The notes beneath the pieces were generated by a model. That model ran no database searches. It was given only the letters and a program-made list of their open reading frames with translations, and had not been told where the DNA came from. DNA of 31,478 bases from a virus: IMG/VR virus record IMGVR_UViG_3300021364_000104, positions 1 to 31,478 of that record. The stretch is one strand, 5' to 3'. The translations under genes and the position numbers were made by a program. Shown piece after piece: positions 1 to 9,139 of the stretch (position 1 is the first letter of the stretch; every line of letters begins with the position of its first letter).

Positions 1-249
1 ATAGCTATTGTGTACTTGGTTATGCTTCACTCAGGAAAAATAAAAGATGCAGATGGCGATTTTATTGCTGATGCCGTGGAAAATAAAGTTGAAGAAATTC
101 AAACCAATGCAGTAAATAAATTAAATAGATTAAAAGCTGAATTAAAGGACGTGGCGGAATCTATTAAAGAAGTTGGTAATCAATTAGAAGATTTACCAAA
201 ATCATTAAAAGGCAAAAGAGCTGGTAGAAAAGCTAATGTCAAAAAATAG
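1..249 (+). CDS. Partial coiled-coil protein next to holin (5' end outside window)
   Basis: The reading frame is open from base 1 to the TAG at 247-249, so the visible 82 codons are probably the C-terminal part of a longer gene. A GTG at 10 is an in-frame start, but I see no reason to prefer it. The first residues (IAIVYLVML) are hydrophobic and may be the end of a membrane segment. Next comes DADGDFIAD, which resembles the calcium-binding loops of thrombospondin type 3 or dockerin repeats. A charged helix with heptad-like spacing follows, then a Lys/Arg-rich tail. The stop overlaps the next start by 14 bases, so the two are probably translationally coupled. A membrane-anchored coiled coil beside a holin could be a spanin-like or lysis accessory protein, but this is a guess from position. 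Confidence 0.5.
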   Translation: MAIVYLVMLHSGKIKDADGDFIADAVENKVEEIQTNAVNKLNRLKAELKDVAESIKEVGNQLEDLPKSLKGKRAGRKANVKK

Positions 250-691
250 AAAAAAATTAAAAGATACAGCGGTTGGTAAATTTTTAGCCGGCGCTGGATC
301 AAATATAATAGGTAGCTTAGGCGACGTCCTGCCTGACAAAGGAGTTTTTGGTTTAGTCAAAAATTTAATTAAAAAAGACCCCGCGTTACCACCGGAAGAC
401 AAAGAAAAAGCATTAGCATTATTGCATCAAGATACAGTTGAAATGCAAGAGGTATCTAAAAGATGGCAGTCGGACATGCAATCAGATTCTTGGCTTTCGA
501 AGAATACAAGGCCAATGACACTTATATTTTTAACAGTGGCTATGGTCTTATTGATATTTATAGACTCAACTGGCTTAGATTTTAATGTTGACAGTGGTTG
601 GGTAGATTTATTAAAATCACTTCTTATTACTGTTTACGTAGCTTATTTTGGTTCACGTGGAGCAGAAAAATTCAAAACTATAAGTAAATAA
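236..691 (+). CDS. Holin-like membrane protein (GTA-holin 3TM type)
   Basis: This 151-residue protein has a basic N-terminus, an amphipathic segment (about 17-45), a charged helix (about 55-85) and two clear membrane segments at about 94-109 and 123-138, with a basic C-terminal end. The run SKNTRPMTLIFLT just before the first membrane segment is characteristic of the GTA_holin_3TM family as I remember it. That family is linked to release of gene-transfer agents and phages by permeabilising the inner membrane. No endolysin is visible in the window, so it would lie upstream or elsewhere. The start overlaps the previous gene by 14 bases. Family assignment is from motif memory; the holin role is inferred from the family. 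Confidence 0.7.
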   Translation: MSKNRKKLKDTAVGKFLAGAGSNIIGSLGDVLPDKGVFGLVKNLIKKDPALPPEDKEKALALLHQDTVEMQEVSKRWQSDMQSDSWLSKNTRPMTLIFLTVAMVLLIFIDSTGLDFNVDSGWVDLLKSLLITVYVAYFGSRGAEKFKTISK

Positions 692-692
692 C

Positions 693-3437
693 ATGGCAAG
701 GATAAAAAATTATATAAACGATGTTGCTATAACGTCGGGTGACAAGTTTCTTGGTACAGACCAATCAACCGGGGCTACTAAAAACTTTACATTTGGCGAT
801 TTAGTAAATGCCATAAACGATCAAGCTTTATTCCAAGCTTTTGATGGGGCTATATATAATTTTAAAGAATTATCCTCTGATGCATCACCTTCTGGTATTA
901 TAAATATAACAGGTACAAATGCAATTACAACAGATTTTAATGCAGTTACACAGGTTATAGTTAGTAAAATAAATACACAGGGTGATAACATTGCTAATTA
1001 TATTGATGGTTTATTAAACTATCATATTAAAATTTCTAACGCAGAAACTTTAGATGAATACGCTATATTTAGAGTTGATGGTGTAGAAGATTATTTACAA
1101 GATGCCGACTATAAAAGGCTTACTTTAAATTTTAAGGAAGGGAATGGCTCGCTTACGTCTGGGTCAAGCTACTTCCTTTCTTTGTTCCAAGCTTCTTATG
1201 ATACAGATTTAAGCAGCAGATCTGTTACTGAATTTGGGGATATGTCTAGTGCTGGATCTGGTAATATTATAACCACAGCAGAAAGGATAACTCTTAATTC
1301 TGTTCCCAGCAAAATTGATTATAATGACATTGTTGATAATCTTATTGACAATAGAGCAGGCGTACCACTTTCCGCAAATCAAGGAAAAGTAATTAAAGGC
1401 CTTATAGATGATATAAATACATTATTAACATCAGATAATGTAAATTTAGATACACTACAAGAAGTTGTAGATTTTATTGAAGCTAATAAAGATACATTAG
1501 ACAATTTAACTATAAGTAATATAGCTGGATTGCAAAATGCTTTAGATGATAAGGTTGATAAAGTATTAGGAAAAGAATTATCTGATAATAATTTTACAGA
1601 CGCTTTATTAAATAAATTAAATGCTATTGCCGCTGGCGCTGAAGTAAATGTCCAATCAGATTGGAATCAAACATTAAATACAGAAGACGACTTTATATTA
1701 AATAAACCTACTGATATAACAGATTTAAGTCTTCACAATGTTACAGAGCTCTCAGATGTTTTTAATGCAGGTTCAGGGTATATTATTACAGATGTTGAAA
1801 GAACTAAGTTAACAAATATAGTTCCTGGGTCTTATAATATTATAACAAACGCTGAAAGAACAAAATTAACAGGTATTGAAAATGGCGCTGAAGTTAATGT
1901 TCAAGCAAATTGGAATGAGACTGACAATACTGATGACGCGTTTATATTAAATAAACCAGCTTTTGTAGACCCTAACTTGACTATAACGATTACAGGGACA
2001 GCTAATGAAATAGAAGTTTCCCCTAATACAGCTCAAGATTTAACAGCAAATAGAACATTCCAAGTAGGATTGCCAGACAATGTAACTGTAACAAATAATT
2101 TATCAACTGGTAATGATCTTATTGCTAGTAACGATTTGAAAGCGGGTAGATATTTGCAATTTACAACGCCGCAATCTCAACCACCTGCAGCGCAAAACGC
2201 CATATATGTTACAACAGAGGACACTCATGACGTTATGCATTTTAGGTATCATGGGCACGATTTATCTATTGACACTTTAACTGAAAATATTCCAACAGGT
2301 ATTACATCAGGGGGTGAATTATCAAAAACTAGTAATACTCAATTTACAATTAATGCAGGTACAGGTATAATAAATGATTTAAATAAAGAATCTACTGCCG
2401 CAAAGCCTTACCCGGAAATACTTAATATTTCTTGGTCTACACAAACTATAACGGTAGCTAATTTAGATGTAAATGATCCAACGCAAAAAAATGCGTGGAT
2501 ATATATAGATGATCAAGGCGCAGTTCAACAACAAACCACATCGTTTACAGAAGGGCAGTATTCAAGTTATATACCAATAGGGGTTGTATTACACTCATCA
2601 GGTGTAATATTATTTACTAGAACATTTCCACAAACAGCTTATAACACCACAGATTCATTACAGCAATTTGCTAGAATATTTGGGCCTCTTAAAAAAGATG
2701 GACATTTAGTTTCTGCGAATGGTGCTAATTTATCGCTTGATAGAAGTCAGGGTACGGCATTTGCATTTGGAAGAAATTACGTGAATAATCCTAATAGCCC
2801 CTCTATTGTAATTGACGCTGCAAAAACTCAGGCTCAGATACATAGGTACTATAAAGATGGTTCAGGCGGATATATAAAAGATAATAATAACGGCGCGGGA
2901 TATACAGAGGTGGACCCAACTAAATGGGACGCGGGCACGGGGTCGTTATCAACAGTACCTGGAGGGCAATTTACAATACAACGTTTTTATTTCTTTCCAG
3001 CAACACCAGATGTTATAGTGGTGTATTATGGTGATATATATTATTCATCAATAGAAGTTGCAGAAAGAAACTTTTTAACATCCCAATTTGATGAAGCTGA
3101 TAATACAGCGCAGCAAGCTATTTACTTAGGAGCTGCTATAATTTCAGGGGGTGCTAATAATTTACAAAACGTAAACCAAGCTAAATTTTTCCAAGGCGGA
3201 ATATTTAGAAATTTATCCGCAGCACCTGTGGGTAATGTGGCAGGTAATGCTGTATTAAACGATTTAATAGATGTTACAGTACAAACTCCTGCTAATGAAG
3301 ATATTTTACAATACAACTCTACTACACAGCAATTTCAGAATGTTCCATTAGCATCTGTTATTGGAGGAGATAGTGCTAAAGAAGCATTATATAATGTTAT
3401 AGGTATTGGTGAAATTTATTATATGACACAATTATAA
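693..3437 (+). CDS. Long tail fibre protein with shaft repeats
   Basis: A 914-residue structural protein. The N-terminus (SGDKFLGTDQSTGATKNF) is of a type common at the particle-attachment end of marine phage fibres. The middle carries shaft repeats. GAEVNVQ..WN.T.NT.D.FILNKP occurs at about 315-341 and again at 398-424. GSGxIIT..ER..L occurs three times, near residues 188, 360 and 379. Such repeats are widespread in phage fibres and are thought to build trimeric rods. The C-terminal third includes a segment of the form DLIDVTV...DILQYNSTTQQF, the 'what-you-see-is-L-Y-N-T' motif often seen near fibre tips. Only one base separates it from the holin gene. Likely role: a trimeric fibre for host contact. 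The receptor cannot be deduced. Confidence 0.75.
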   Translation: MARIKNYINDVAITSGDKFLGTDQSTGATKNFTFGDLVNAINDQALFQAFDGAIYNFKELSSDASPSGIINITGTNAITTDFNAVTQVIVSKINTQGDNIANYIDGLLNYHIKISNAETLDEYAIFRVDGVEDYLQDADYKRLTLNFKEGNGSLTSGSSYFLSLFQASYDTDLSSRSVTEFGDMSSAGSGNIITTAERITLNSVPSKIDYNDIVDNLIDNRAGVPLSANQGKVIKGLIDDINTLLTSDNVNLDTLQEVVDFIEANKDTLDNLTISNIAGLQNALDDKVDKVLGKELSDNNFTDALLNKLNAIAAGAEVNVQSDWNQTLNTEDDFILNKPTDITDLSLHNVTELSDVFNAGSGYIITDVERTKLTNIVPGSYNIITNAERTKLTGIENGAEVNVQANWNETDNTDDAFILNKPAFVDPNLTITITGTANEIEVSPNTAQDLTANRTFQVGLPDNVTVTNNLSTGNDLIASNDLKAGRYLQFTTPQSQPPAAQNAIYVTTEDTHDVMHFRYHGHDLSIDTLTENIPTGITSGGELSKTSNTQFTINAGTGIINDLNKESTAAKPYPEILNISWSTQTITVANLDVNDPTQKNAWIYIDDQGAVQQQTTSFTEGQYSSYIPIGVVLHSSGVILFTRTFPQTAYNTTDSLQQFARIFGPLKKDGHLVSANGANLSLDRSQGTAFAFGRNYVNNPNSPSIVIDAAKTQAQIHRYYKDGSGGYIKDNNNGAGYTEVDPTKWDAGTGSLSTVPGGQFTIQRFYFFPATPDVIVVYYGDIYYSSIEVAERNFLTSQFDEADNTAQQAIYLGAAIISGGANNLQNVNQAKFFQGGIFRNLSAAPVGNVAGNAVLNDLIDVTVQTPANEDILQYNSTTQQFQNVPLASVIGGDSAKEALYNVIGIGEIYYMTQL

Positions 3438-3457
3438 AAAACAACAAAAATTAAAAA

Positions 3458-5293
3458 ATGGCTAACTCAATTACATTAAGTGCGGATATAATCAATGCTT
3501 TATCCGCTAAAATAACGGCAGGTACAGCGACTGCGGAAGAAATCGTTCTCTATACCACAGGATTGCAAAGACTGCAGGAAGGAAATGATTTTGAAGCTAC
3601 AGTTATTGGTTTGTCTCAAAGCGCAGTTGATGCTATTGATGCGGCTAATAGTCAATTTGTAGCTGATGCTGCAACAGCGGTATCAAATTTCAGTACTTCT
3701 ACTGGAACAGCGGTAACAGATTTTACAACAGCTTCTAATACCGCTATAACTGATATTAATACAGCAAGAACTAATTTAGAAACAGCGGCTACTGATTTAG
3801 CGAATGTTGTTTCAGGATTACCAACAACACAAGCTATTGAAGACGCAATTGATACAGGATTAAATTATGTACCGCCAAACCAAAGAATAGCGTTCTGGTT
3901 TGCACGTGGTGAAGCTGGAAACTACGCGATGTTTACCGCGTTCGATCATAACTTAGTTATGCAAGATGAAGCGCAGTATACAAACAAATGGTGGGGTAGT
4001 GGTTCTAATTACGCTGCAGGTAACGGTTATGGAGCTAGTAGCTCTCTTGTTGGAAGCGCTTATTCAAATACTGATGCGGGAACAAATAATTATTTTAATT
4101 TAAGAATGTCAAACACTGTTGATGCCTTAGGGGGACCTAATTTTGGTTTTTATGATCAATATAATGGTTATGGAAAAACAGGAATTAGATTTAATGACGG
4201 TGGAACCGCGAATCAAAAGTCGGAATTATGTCCAATTGTAAGCACATACGAGCAAGACGTTTTTCTATTTAGAGATGGCGACCAGTTTAAATTAACTACA
4301 GGTTACAATCCAGGAAAAGCATCCAACCATGACAGACACAGATTTAATCAAAACCCTTTATTGCAAATTGATGACGAACCACAAAGCATTCATGTTGGAT
4401 ACACAGGATTTTTATGGCCAAGTACTGGTACGACAGGAAAAGGGTTAGCTTGTTATAATGCTACAACTAATAAATTAGTTGCATTTGATGTTTCTACAAC
4501 TCAAAATGATGCATTCCCTATAGTAGCTTCATTTGCTGGCACTAAAACACCAAGAAGATTAGCTTGGGGATTAGAGTCTTCAGGATACAAAGAAGATTAT
4601 GATGCTACTGCAGATTTAACAGGTATGATTATTGGTACAAATGGAGTTGCTAATAAACCAGCTAGTACAGGTACTGAAGCAAATTATAGAGGAAAACCAG
4701 TATTATGTGATAATGATAATATTGTATTAGTTCAAGCAATTCATAATGGACCATTATATTTACAAAGATGGGTTCCTAATGGAACGAATGACAACTGGCT
4801 ACAGGATTTTGATACTACTATAACTAGAAATGGTACTGTTTATAGTGCTGACAATACTGAAAACTCAAGTATTAGATTTGTAACAACTGTTGATGGAAGA
4901 TATGTAATAATATTTACGCACTACTATTACTATGGAGGTGGTATGTGTGGATATATGGTTAGAGTATCAGACGGTAAAATATTAAAATTTACAGCTGGAA
5001 CTAATCAGTACCAACAATTTATTGCGCCTTTCCACAAAAATAAAATATTCTTTTACGGTAGAAACTTTAATAGCAATAGAAACTACTTCCCAATGGATTT
5101 AGATTACATTTTTAGTTTAAATGCAGACGGAAGCGATATTTCAGCTTTATTTACCAATCAAGATCAAGACCCACAAACCTCAGCGTATTTAGGTCAAAGT
5201 AATGCCCTGGGTCATTCATTATACGGGAGTACTTCAGGTGCAGTTGTAGTAACGCATAAAATCAATCCATTAGAATTACAAAATTTAGTATAA
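3458..5293 (+). CDS. Tail fibre / receptor-binding protein with coiled-coil stalk
   Basis: A 611-residue protein. Residues about 1-135 are Ala/Thr/Asp-rich and helical, with a regular series of TAV.DF.TAS.TA.TDI-type steps that looks like a trimeric coiled-coil stalk. After a short linker (YVPPNQRIAFWF), the rest is Gly-, Asn-, Tyr- and Trp-rich and apparently all-beta, with several blade-like stretches that could be a propeller or beta-sandwich head. No enzyme motif was recognised. The leader upstream (3438-3457) is almost pure A. The stop is one base before the next ATG. The stalk-plus-head design and its place between other fibre genes suggest a receptor-binding protein; this is inference. 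Confidence 0.6.
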   Translation: MANSITLSADIINALSAKITAGTATAEEIVLYTTGLQRLQEGNDFEATVIGLSQSAVDAIDAANSQFVADAATAVSNFSTSTGTAVTDFTTASNTAITDINTARTNLETAATDLANVVSGLPTTQAIEDAIDTGLNYVPPNQRIAFWFARGEAGNYAMFTAFDHNLVMQDEAQYTNKWWGSGSNYAAGNGYGASSSLVGSAYSNTDAGTNNYFNLRMSNTVDALGGPNFGFYDQYNGYGKTGIRFNDGGTANQKSELCPIVSTYEQDVFLFRDGDQFKLTTGYNPGKASNHDRHRFNQNPLLQIDDEPQSIHVGYTGFLWPSTGTTGKGLACYNATTNKLVAFDVSTTQNDAFPIVASFAGTKTPRRLAWGLESSGYKEDYDATADLTGMIIGTNGVANKPASTGTEANYRGKPVLCDNDNIVLVQAIHNGPLYLQRWVPNGTNDNWLQDFDTTITRNGTVYSADNTENSSIRFVTTVDGRYVIIFTHYYYYGGGMCGYMVRVSDGKILKFTAGTNQYQQFIAPFHKNKIFFYGRNFNSNRNYFPMDLDYIFSLNADGSDISALFTNQDQDPQTSAYLGQSNALGHSLYGSTSGAVVVTHKINPLELQNLV

Positions 5294-5294
5294 C

Positions 5295-5699
5295 ATGAAA
5301 GTAGTAAAAGTAAATGGTACAATAATTACCGAAATTCATACATCAAGAAAAAAGAAAGATATTAAAATAATTTCTAAAGGCATAGAAGTTGATAGCGACT
5401 TTAAAGGCAAGGTGGGAATGTTTTATGATATAGACACTAAGGAATTAAGAAAAGCCACAATACAAGATAAAATGTCATCAGGTTTTTGCAAAGAAAACAT
5501 TAGTAAAGGTGAATTAATATCTAAATTGACAGCTGATGAACTTACTGGTATTTTAACTAAAAAAGCATCAGATGTTGAAACTGAGGTTTATTGGTTACAA
5601 GGTGATACCGCTAATTTAGACCCAATGTTTCTAATAAAAAAGGAGCTTTTAACAGAAGAAAGATTAGAGGAGATATTAACAATTATAGATATAGATTAA
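5295..5699 (+). CDS. Unknown small protein between two fibre genes
   Basis: A 134-residue, charged, mixed alpha/beta protein that I do not recognise. It begins with a beta-rich basic half (MKVVKVNGTIITEI...KKKDIKIISKG) and ends with an acidic helix (ELLTEERLEEILTIID). It has no membrane segment or signal peptide. It sits tightly between two large adhesin genes (1 base upstream, 4 downstream). Small genes in that position often encode fibre-assembly chaperones or short linker proteins, but there is no sequence motif here to support either role. Confidence 0.55.
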   Translation: MKVVKVNGTIITEIHTSRKKKDIKIISKGIEVDSDFKGKVGMFYDIDTKELRKATIQDKMSSGFCKENISKGELISKLTADELTGILTKKASDVETEVYWLQGDTANLDPMFLIKKELLTEERLEEILTIIDID

Positions 5700-5703
5700 T
5701 ATA

Positions 5704-7674
5704 ATGCAATTATCAGATAAAGCAACTAAAGTATACGAAGAATATTTTAGTTCCGATATTGGTAGTTTGGAGTTTGAATATAAAATGCAAACTTCTGATT
5801 ATAGTATTGGTTTCCAAGAATTAATAACTTATCCCAGCGTATTAGCTGAAATAAAGGCTTATGGTAGATACTCTGAATTAATAGGTACTTCTGGAACAGC
5901 TTATAATCTAATAACAGCATATGAAACCAGCGAGGATAATAAAAATGTGGAGCTTGCAGCTTATAATGCTATGTTTTCACATACTTCGCAAGATCAGTTT
6001 AATTCTTTTTATAATACAACCGCAGGAGCTTTGGGATTTGGGCTTTGTATAGACAACCCAAATACAGTTTATGATTTAGCAGGAAATGATACAGTAGTAA
6101 CACATATTATAAATAATAGCGGGTCATTAGAAGCTTTACTAAATTCTACAGAAGCTATTAAAGCTTTTTCTGAAACTTCTTCTTCAGCCGCATTAATATT
6201 TGCAAATGTTGAAGCTAATAAAAAGTTTAAAGATAATATAATATTTACAACTAAATCTAATTTACCTGTAAATGCGGACGCAGCATCTTATGGCAAAATA
6301 TATTATTTAAATAATAAATATATATTTTTTCAAAATAATATAATTTATTTCAGTGATGACGCAATAACTTGGTCAAACGCTACCATAAATTTAGAGCCAC
6401 AAGATGATGATACTACAATATATTTTGATTATGATGCAACAACTGCATTATATGTCATGGCTATTGCGGCATCAGGTGATTATATATATAAAAGCACGGA
6501 TTTAATAACTTGGGATCAAGTATTAATACCGCAAACCGGTACACCTGATGGTTTATGTTCATTTAATGACCAAATATATTTATCAATCGGGGGATATATA
6601 TATAGAACAACTTCAGGAGGTGCAACTTGGTTTCAAGTTAGGTTTGGTTCAGGTGTAACATATAAATTGCAAAAATTTAAAGATAAACTTGTTACGTATT
6701 CTTCCGCTAATGCTTTAGATTTCGTAGACACTAATAATGCGTTTAATCTTTATCTGTCAAATGTTATCGCGGAAACTATAGATTATATATCAACATCGCC
6801 TGATTATATGTTTTTTGTAACAAAGGATACTGTTACAAATGCGCCAAATGTAAATAATTATATATATACATTAAACGGGTTAGATGCTGAGTCTATTGTT
6901 ACTAAATATGAATTTGGGCTAGCTTCAGAAGATTATAATATTAAAAAGATATTATATGCAAATGGAATATATATAGCGCAAACTACAGATGGTTATATAG
7001 TTGGTACTGATGGTGTGAACTGGAGTATTAAAAGAAGAGACGAATCTTATATTTTAAACATATCAGCTATAAGTAATAAAGGTATTTTTGGATTTGTTAC
7101 AGATACTAAATTTATAGCGTCAAATTATGATATACAGGTTGAAGGAACGGGTGTAACCACCACTACTACGACAACAATTCCGTCGGAGCCTAATCAATCA
7201 TTAAGTGAATGTTTAGATGTATTATCGGAAGCAAGCATAGTTAACGATGGCGGCAATAAATTGCTATTAAACGCGCATTACGGCTATATTGCTAATAAAG
7301 AATATTTAGTAAATAATAAAAGCTATATTTTATTAAATGTGCCGCAAACAGAGCCTATAGCGGTATTAAACAAAAATATAGCTACAAAAGTGAAATATTT
7401 TGGCGATCCTACAAAAAGGTTTGCTAAAACAATTACCGGAACAGTAGCTGACGGAAGTTATTTCTTTTACTATGGCAATGTAAGAATAGTAATTGAAAAT
7501 AATACAGTAAATGATAATTTTGGTAATGCAACAATATGGGGTTATAATACTGGCAATATAGGCGCTAATAATTTATTAACTTACCATGTAGCCGGAGAGT
7601 ATGACACATCCGGTGATTCAGATACAGTAACAGTGGACAACACTGATATATTAATAAACACAGAAACTTGTTAA
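5704..7674 (+). CDS. Beta-propeller adhesin with Asp-box repeats and poly-Thr hinge
   Basis: A 656-residue protein with three parts. Residues about 1-190 are mostly helical. Residues about 195-475 contain four Asp-box (BNR)-like motifs: SDDAITW at 217-223, STDLITW at 264-270, TSGGATW at 303-309 and TDGVNW at 435-440. These are typical turns of sialidase-type beta-propellers. A run of seven Thr (485-491) then IPSEP forms a hinge to a C-terminal domain of about 160 residues. Asp boxes mark the fold, not activity; I did not find the arginine triad or other catalytic set needed for a sialidase, so a binding role is more likely than hydrolysis. It lies within the fibre cluster, one base before the next gene. 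Confidence 0.65.
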   Translation: MQLSDKATKVYEEYFSSDIGSLEFEYKMQTSDYSIGFQELITYPSVLAEIKAYGRYSELIGTSGTAYNLITAYETSEDNKNVELAAYNAMFSHTSQDQFNSFYNTTAGALGFGLCIDNPNTVYDLAGNDTVVTHIINNSGSLEALLNSTEAIKAFSETSSSAALIFANVEANKKFKDNIIFTTKSNLPVNADAASYGKIYYLNNKYIFFQNNIIYFSDDAITWSNATINLEPQDDDTTIYFDYDATTALYVMAIAASGDYIYKSTDLITWDQVLIPQTGTPDGLCSFNDQIYLSIGGYIYRTTSGGATWFQVRFGSGVTYKLQKFKDKLVTYSSANALDFVDTNNAFNLYLSNVIAETIDYISTSPDYMFFVTKDTVTNAPNVNNYIYTLNGLDAESIVTKYEFGLASEDYNIKKILYANGIYIAQTTDGYIVGTDGVNWSIKRRDESYILNISAISNKGIFGFVTDTKFIASNYDIQVEGTGVTTTTTTTIPSEPNQSLSECLDVLSEASIVNDGGNKLLLNAHYGYIANKEYLVNNKSYILLNVPQTEPIAVLNKNIATKVKYFGDPTKRFAKTITGTVADGSYFFYYGNVRIVIENNTVNDNFGNATIWGYNTGNIGANNLLTYHVAGEYDTSGDSDTVTVDNTDILINTETC

Positions 7675-7675
7675 A

Positions 7676-8650
7676 ATGGCACAACAAACTATAAATGTTG
7701 GAGTTAATCCAAACGATGGAGGCGGGGATACTTTAAGAGCAGCAATGCAAAAAGTTAACGCTAACTTCACAGAAACATACGGGAACGATTTCATTAATTC
7801 AGCTCAAATAGTAGAGAATGCAATTAATGAAAGAGAACTTAATATCGGTGCAGGAACATCAGGACAATCGTTAGCATCTGATGGAGCAGGAGGTTTTTAC
7901 TGGGGTAATGTTATCACAGGTGACGTTCCTGTCGGAGTCTTACAAACAAGACTTGGCGAAATAGGTGCTACTACAATTGGTGTTGATGCTGCTGCTGATA
8001 TAACTTTTAACGGGCAGATAACTGCTACAGGACAAAATGAAATTACATTTACTCACGCAACATTTGCGGGATTACCCGCAGCAGCGAGCAACGAGGGGCT
8101 AATTGCTTACGCGCAAGATACCGGTAAATTTTATTGGTCAGACGGTACCCAATGGGTAGCTGCGTTTGCATTAGCTTCAGACGTTAGAGATAATATAGAA
8201 TATATAGGTTATGATACATCTGATTTTATTAGATTTGTTAATAACACAAAAATGGACTTCTACGTTAATAACGTATACAGAATGCGTTTAGATGATGGAT
8301 TGGATTTAGATGGGGATATAAACGCAACAGGTGATGTTATAGCGTATTCTACAGTAACACTTTCGGATATAAATTTAAAGAAAGATGTTGAGACAATAAA
8401 AAATCCAATTGATAAAATAAATAAAATCAACGGTGTTACATATAAATGGAAGGATAGCGATAAAGAAGCGGCTGGTCTTATAGCCCAAGAAGTACAATCA
8501 ATCTTACCACAATCAGTTATAAAAAGAACTGATTTTCATGGAGAAGAACAGCTTGCTTTAGACTACAACGCTGTAGTAGGGCTACTTGTAGAAGCTGTTA
8601 AAGATTTAGATAGTAGGTTAAAAAATTGTAATTGTAATTGTAAAAAATAA
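7676..8650 (+). CDS. Tail fibre with C-terminal S74 intramolecular chaperone domain
   Basis: A 324-residue protein. The N-terminal INVG.NPNDGGGDTLRAA and NANFTETY segments are common at the start of phage fibre proteins. The middle is a short beta-rich shaft. From about residue 229 it has a peptidase S74 / endosialidase-type intramolecular chaperone: LSDINLKKDV (S230, D231, K235), then ITYKWK-like and AGLIAQEVQSILP motifs, and a final helical bundle with LDYNAVVGLLVEAVKDL. In this family the domain trimerises the fibre and then cuts itself off just before the conserved Ser, using a Ser-Lys arrangement. That predicts a mature fibre of about 229 residues and a released C-terminal part of about 95. 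The last residues are the odd NCNCNCKK, which could crosslink chains. Confidence 0.85.
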   Translation: MAQQTINVGVNPNDGGGDTLRAAMQKVNANFTETYGNDFINSAQIVENAINERELNIGAGTSGQSLASDGAGGFYWGNVITGDVPVGVLQTRLGEIGATTIGVDAAADITFNGQITATGQNEITFTHATFAGLPAAASNEGLIAYAQDTGKFYWSDGTQWVAAFALASDVRDNIEYIGYDTSDFIRFVNNTKMDFYVNNVYRMRLDDGLDLDGDINATGDVIAYSTVTLSDINLKKDVETIKNPIDKINKINGVTYKWKDSDKEAAGLIAQEVQSILPQSVIKRTDFHGEEQLALDYNAVVGLLVEAVKDLDSRLKNCNCNCKK

Positions 8651-8656
8651 TAAATT

Positions 8657-9136
8657 ATGGCATTAATTGGAGATTATACTAAATATTGGCTTGAAGATGA
8701 TCAACAAGAAGTTAGGGAGGTTGTAGTTACATATCCATCTATTTTACCTGAACAGCATCCTAATTATGATAAAAGAGGGGTTACAGAAACTATAATAGAA
8801 CCTGTTACTGTGGAAAAAAGTCAAACCTGGGAAAATGTTTATATAGTTATAAGAACATACGCAATAGAAAAAGAAGAAATTCCGCATTTTGAAGAAGTTA
8901 GTATGGAAACACCCGACGATCCTGTTACGCCTATAGGATTAGAAAAAGGATGGAAAATGAGTTTAAGATATGCTGTTTATGCTAATAAAGAAGACAAACT
9001 TATGTCTCCTGAGAATTACATATTACAAGATTACGCTTATATTGATTTGCCTCCTATGAATGAAAGTATTTTTAAACTAGGTTATTCAAGCCTTAAGCAG
9101 CAGAGAGGATTTGAACAAACACAACACGACGAATAA
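8657..9136 (+). CDS. Unknown 159-residue protein in fibre cluster
   Basis: I do not recognise this protein. It is acidic and Tyr-, Pro- and Glu-rich, with alternating beta-type stretches (EVREVVVTYPSILP, TWENVYIVIRTYAI, GWKMSLRYAVYANKE) and no membrane segment, signal peptide or enzyme motif. Its leader and first codons (ATAAATTATGGCATTA) are the same as those of the next gene. The adjacent genes are fibre proteins and the spacing is six and three bases, so it is most likely a small virion or fibre accessory protein. Confidence 0.55.
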   Translation: MALIGDYTKYWLEDDQQEVREVVVTYPSILPEQHPNYDKRGVTETIIEPVTVEKSQTWENVYIVIRTYAIEKEEIPHFEEVSMETPDDPVTPIGLEKGWKMSLRYAVYANKEDKLMSPENYILQDYAYIDLPPMNESIFKLGYSSLKQQRGFEQTQHDE

Positions 9137-9139
9137 ATT

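Noticed and set aside
5704-7674. Functional sialidase
   Set aside because: Asp-box motifs show the fold only; no catalytic residues could be placed.
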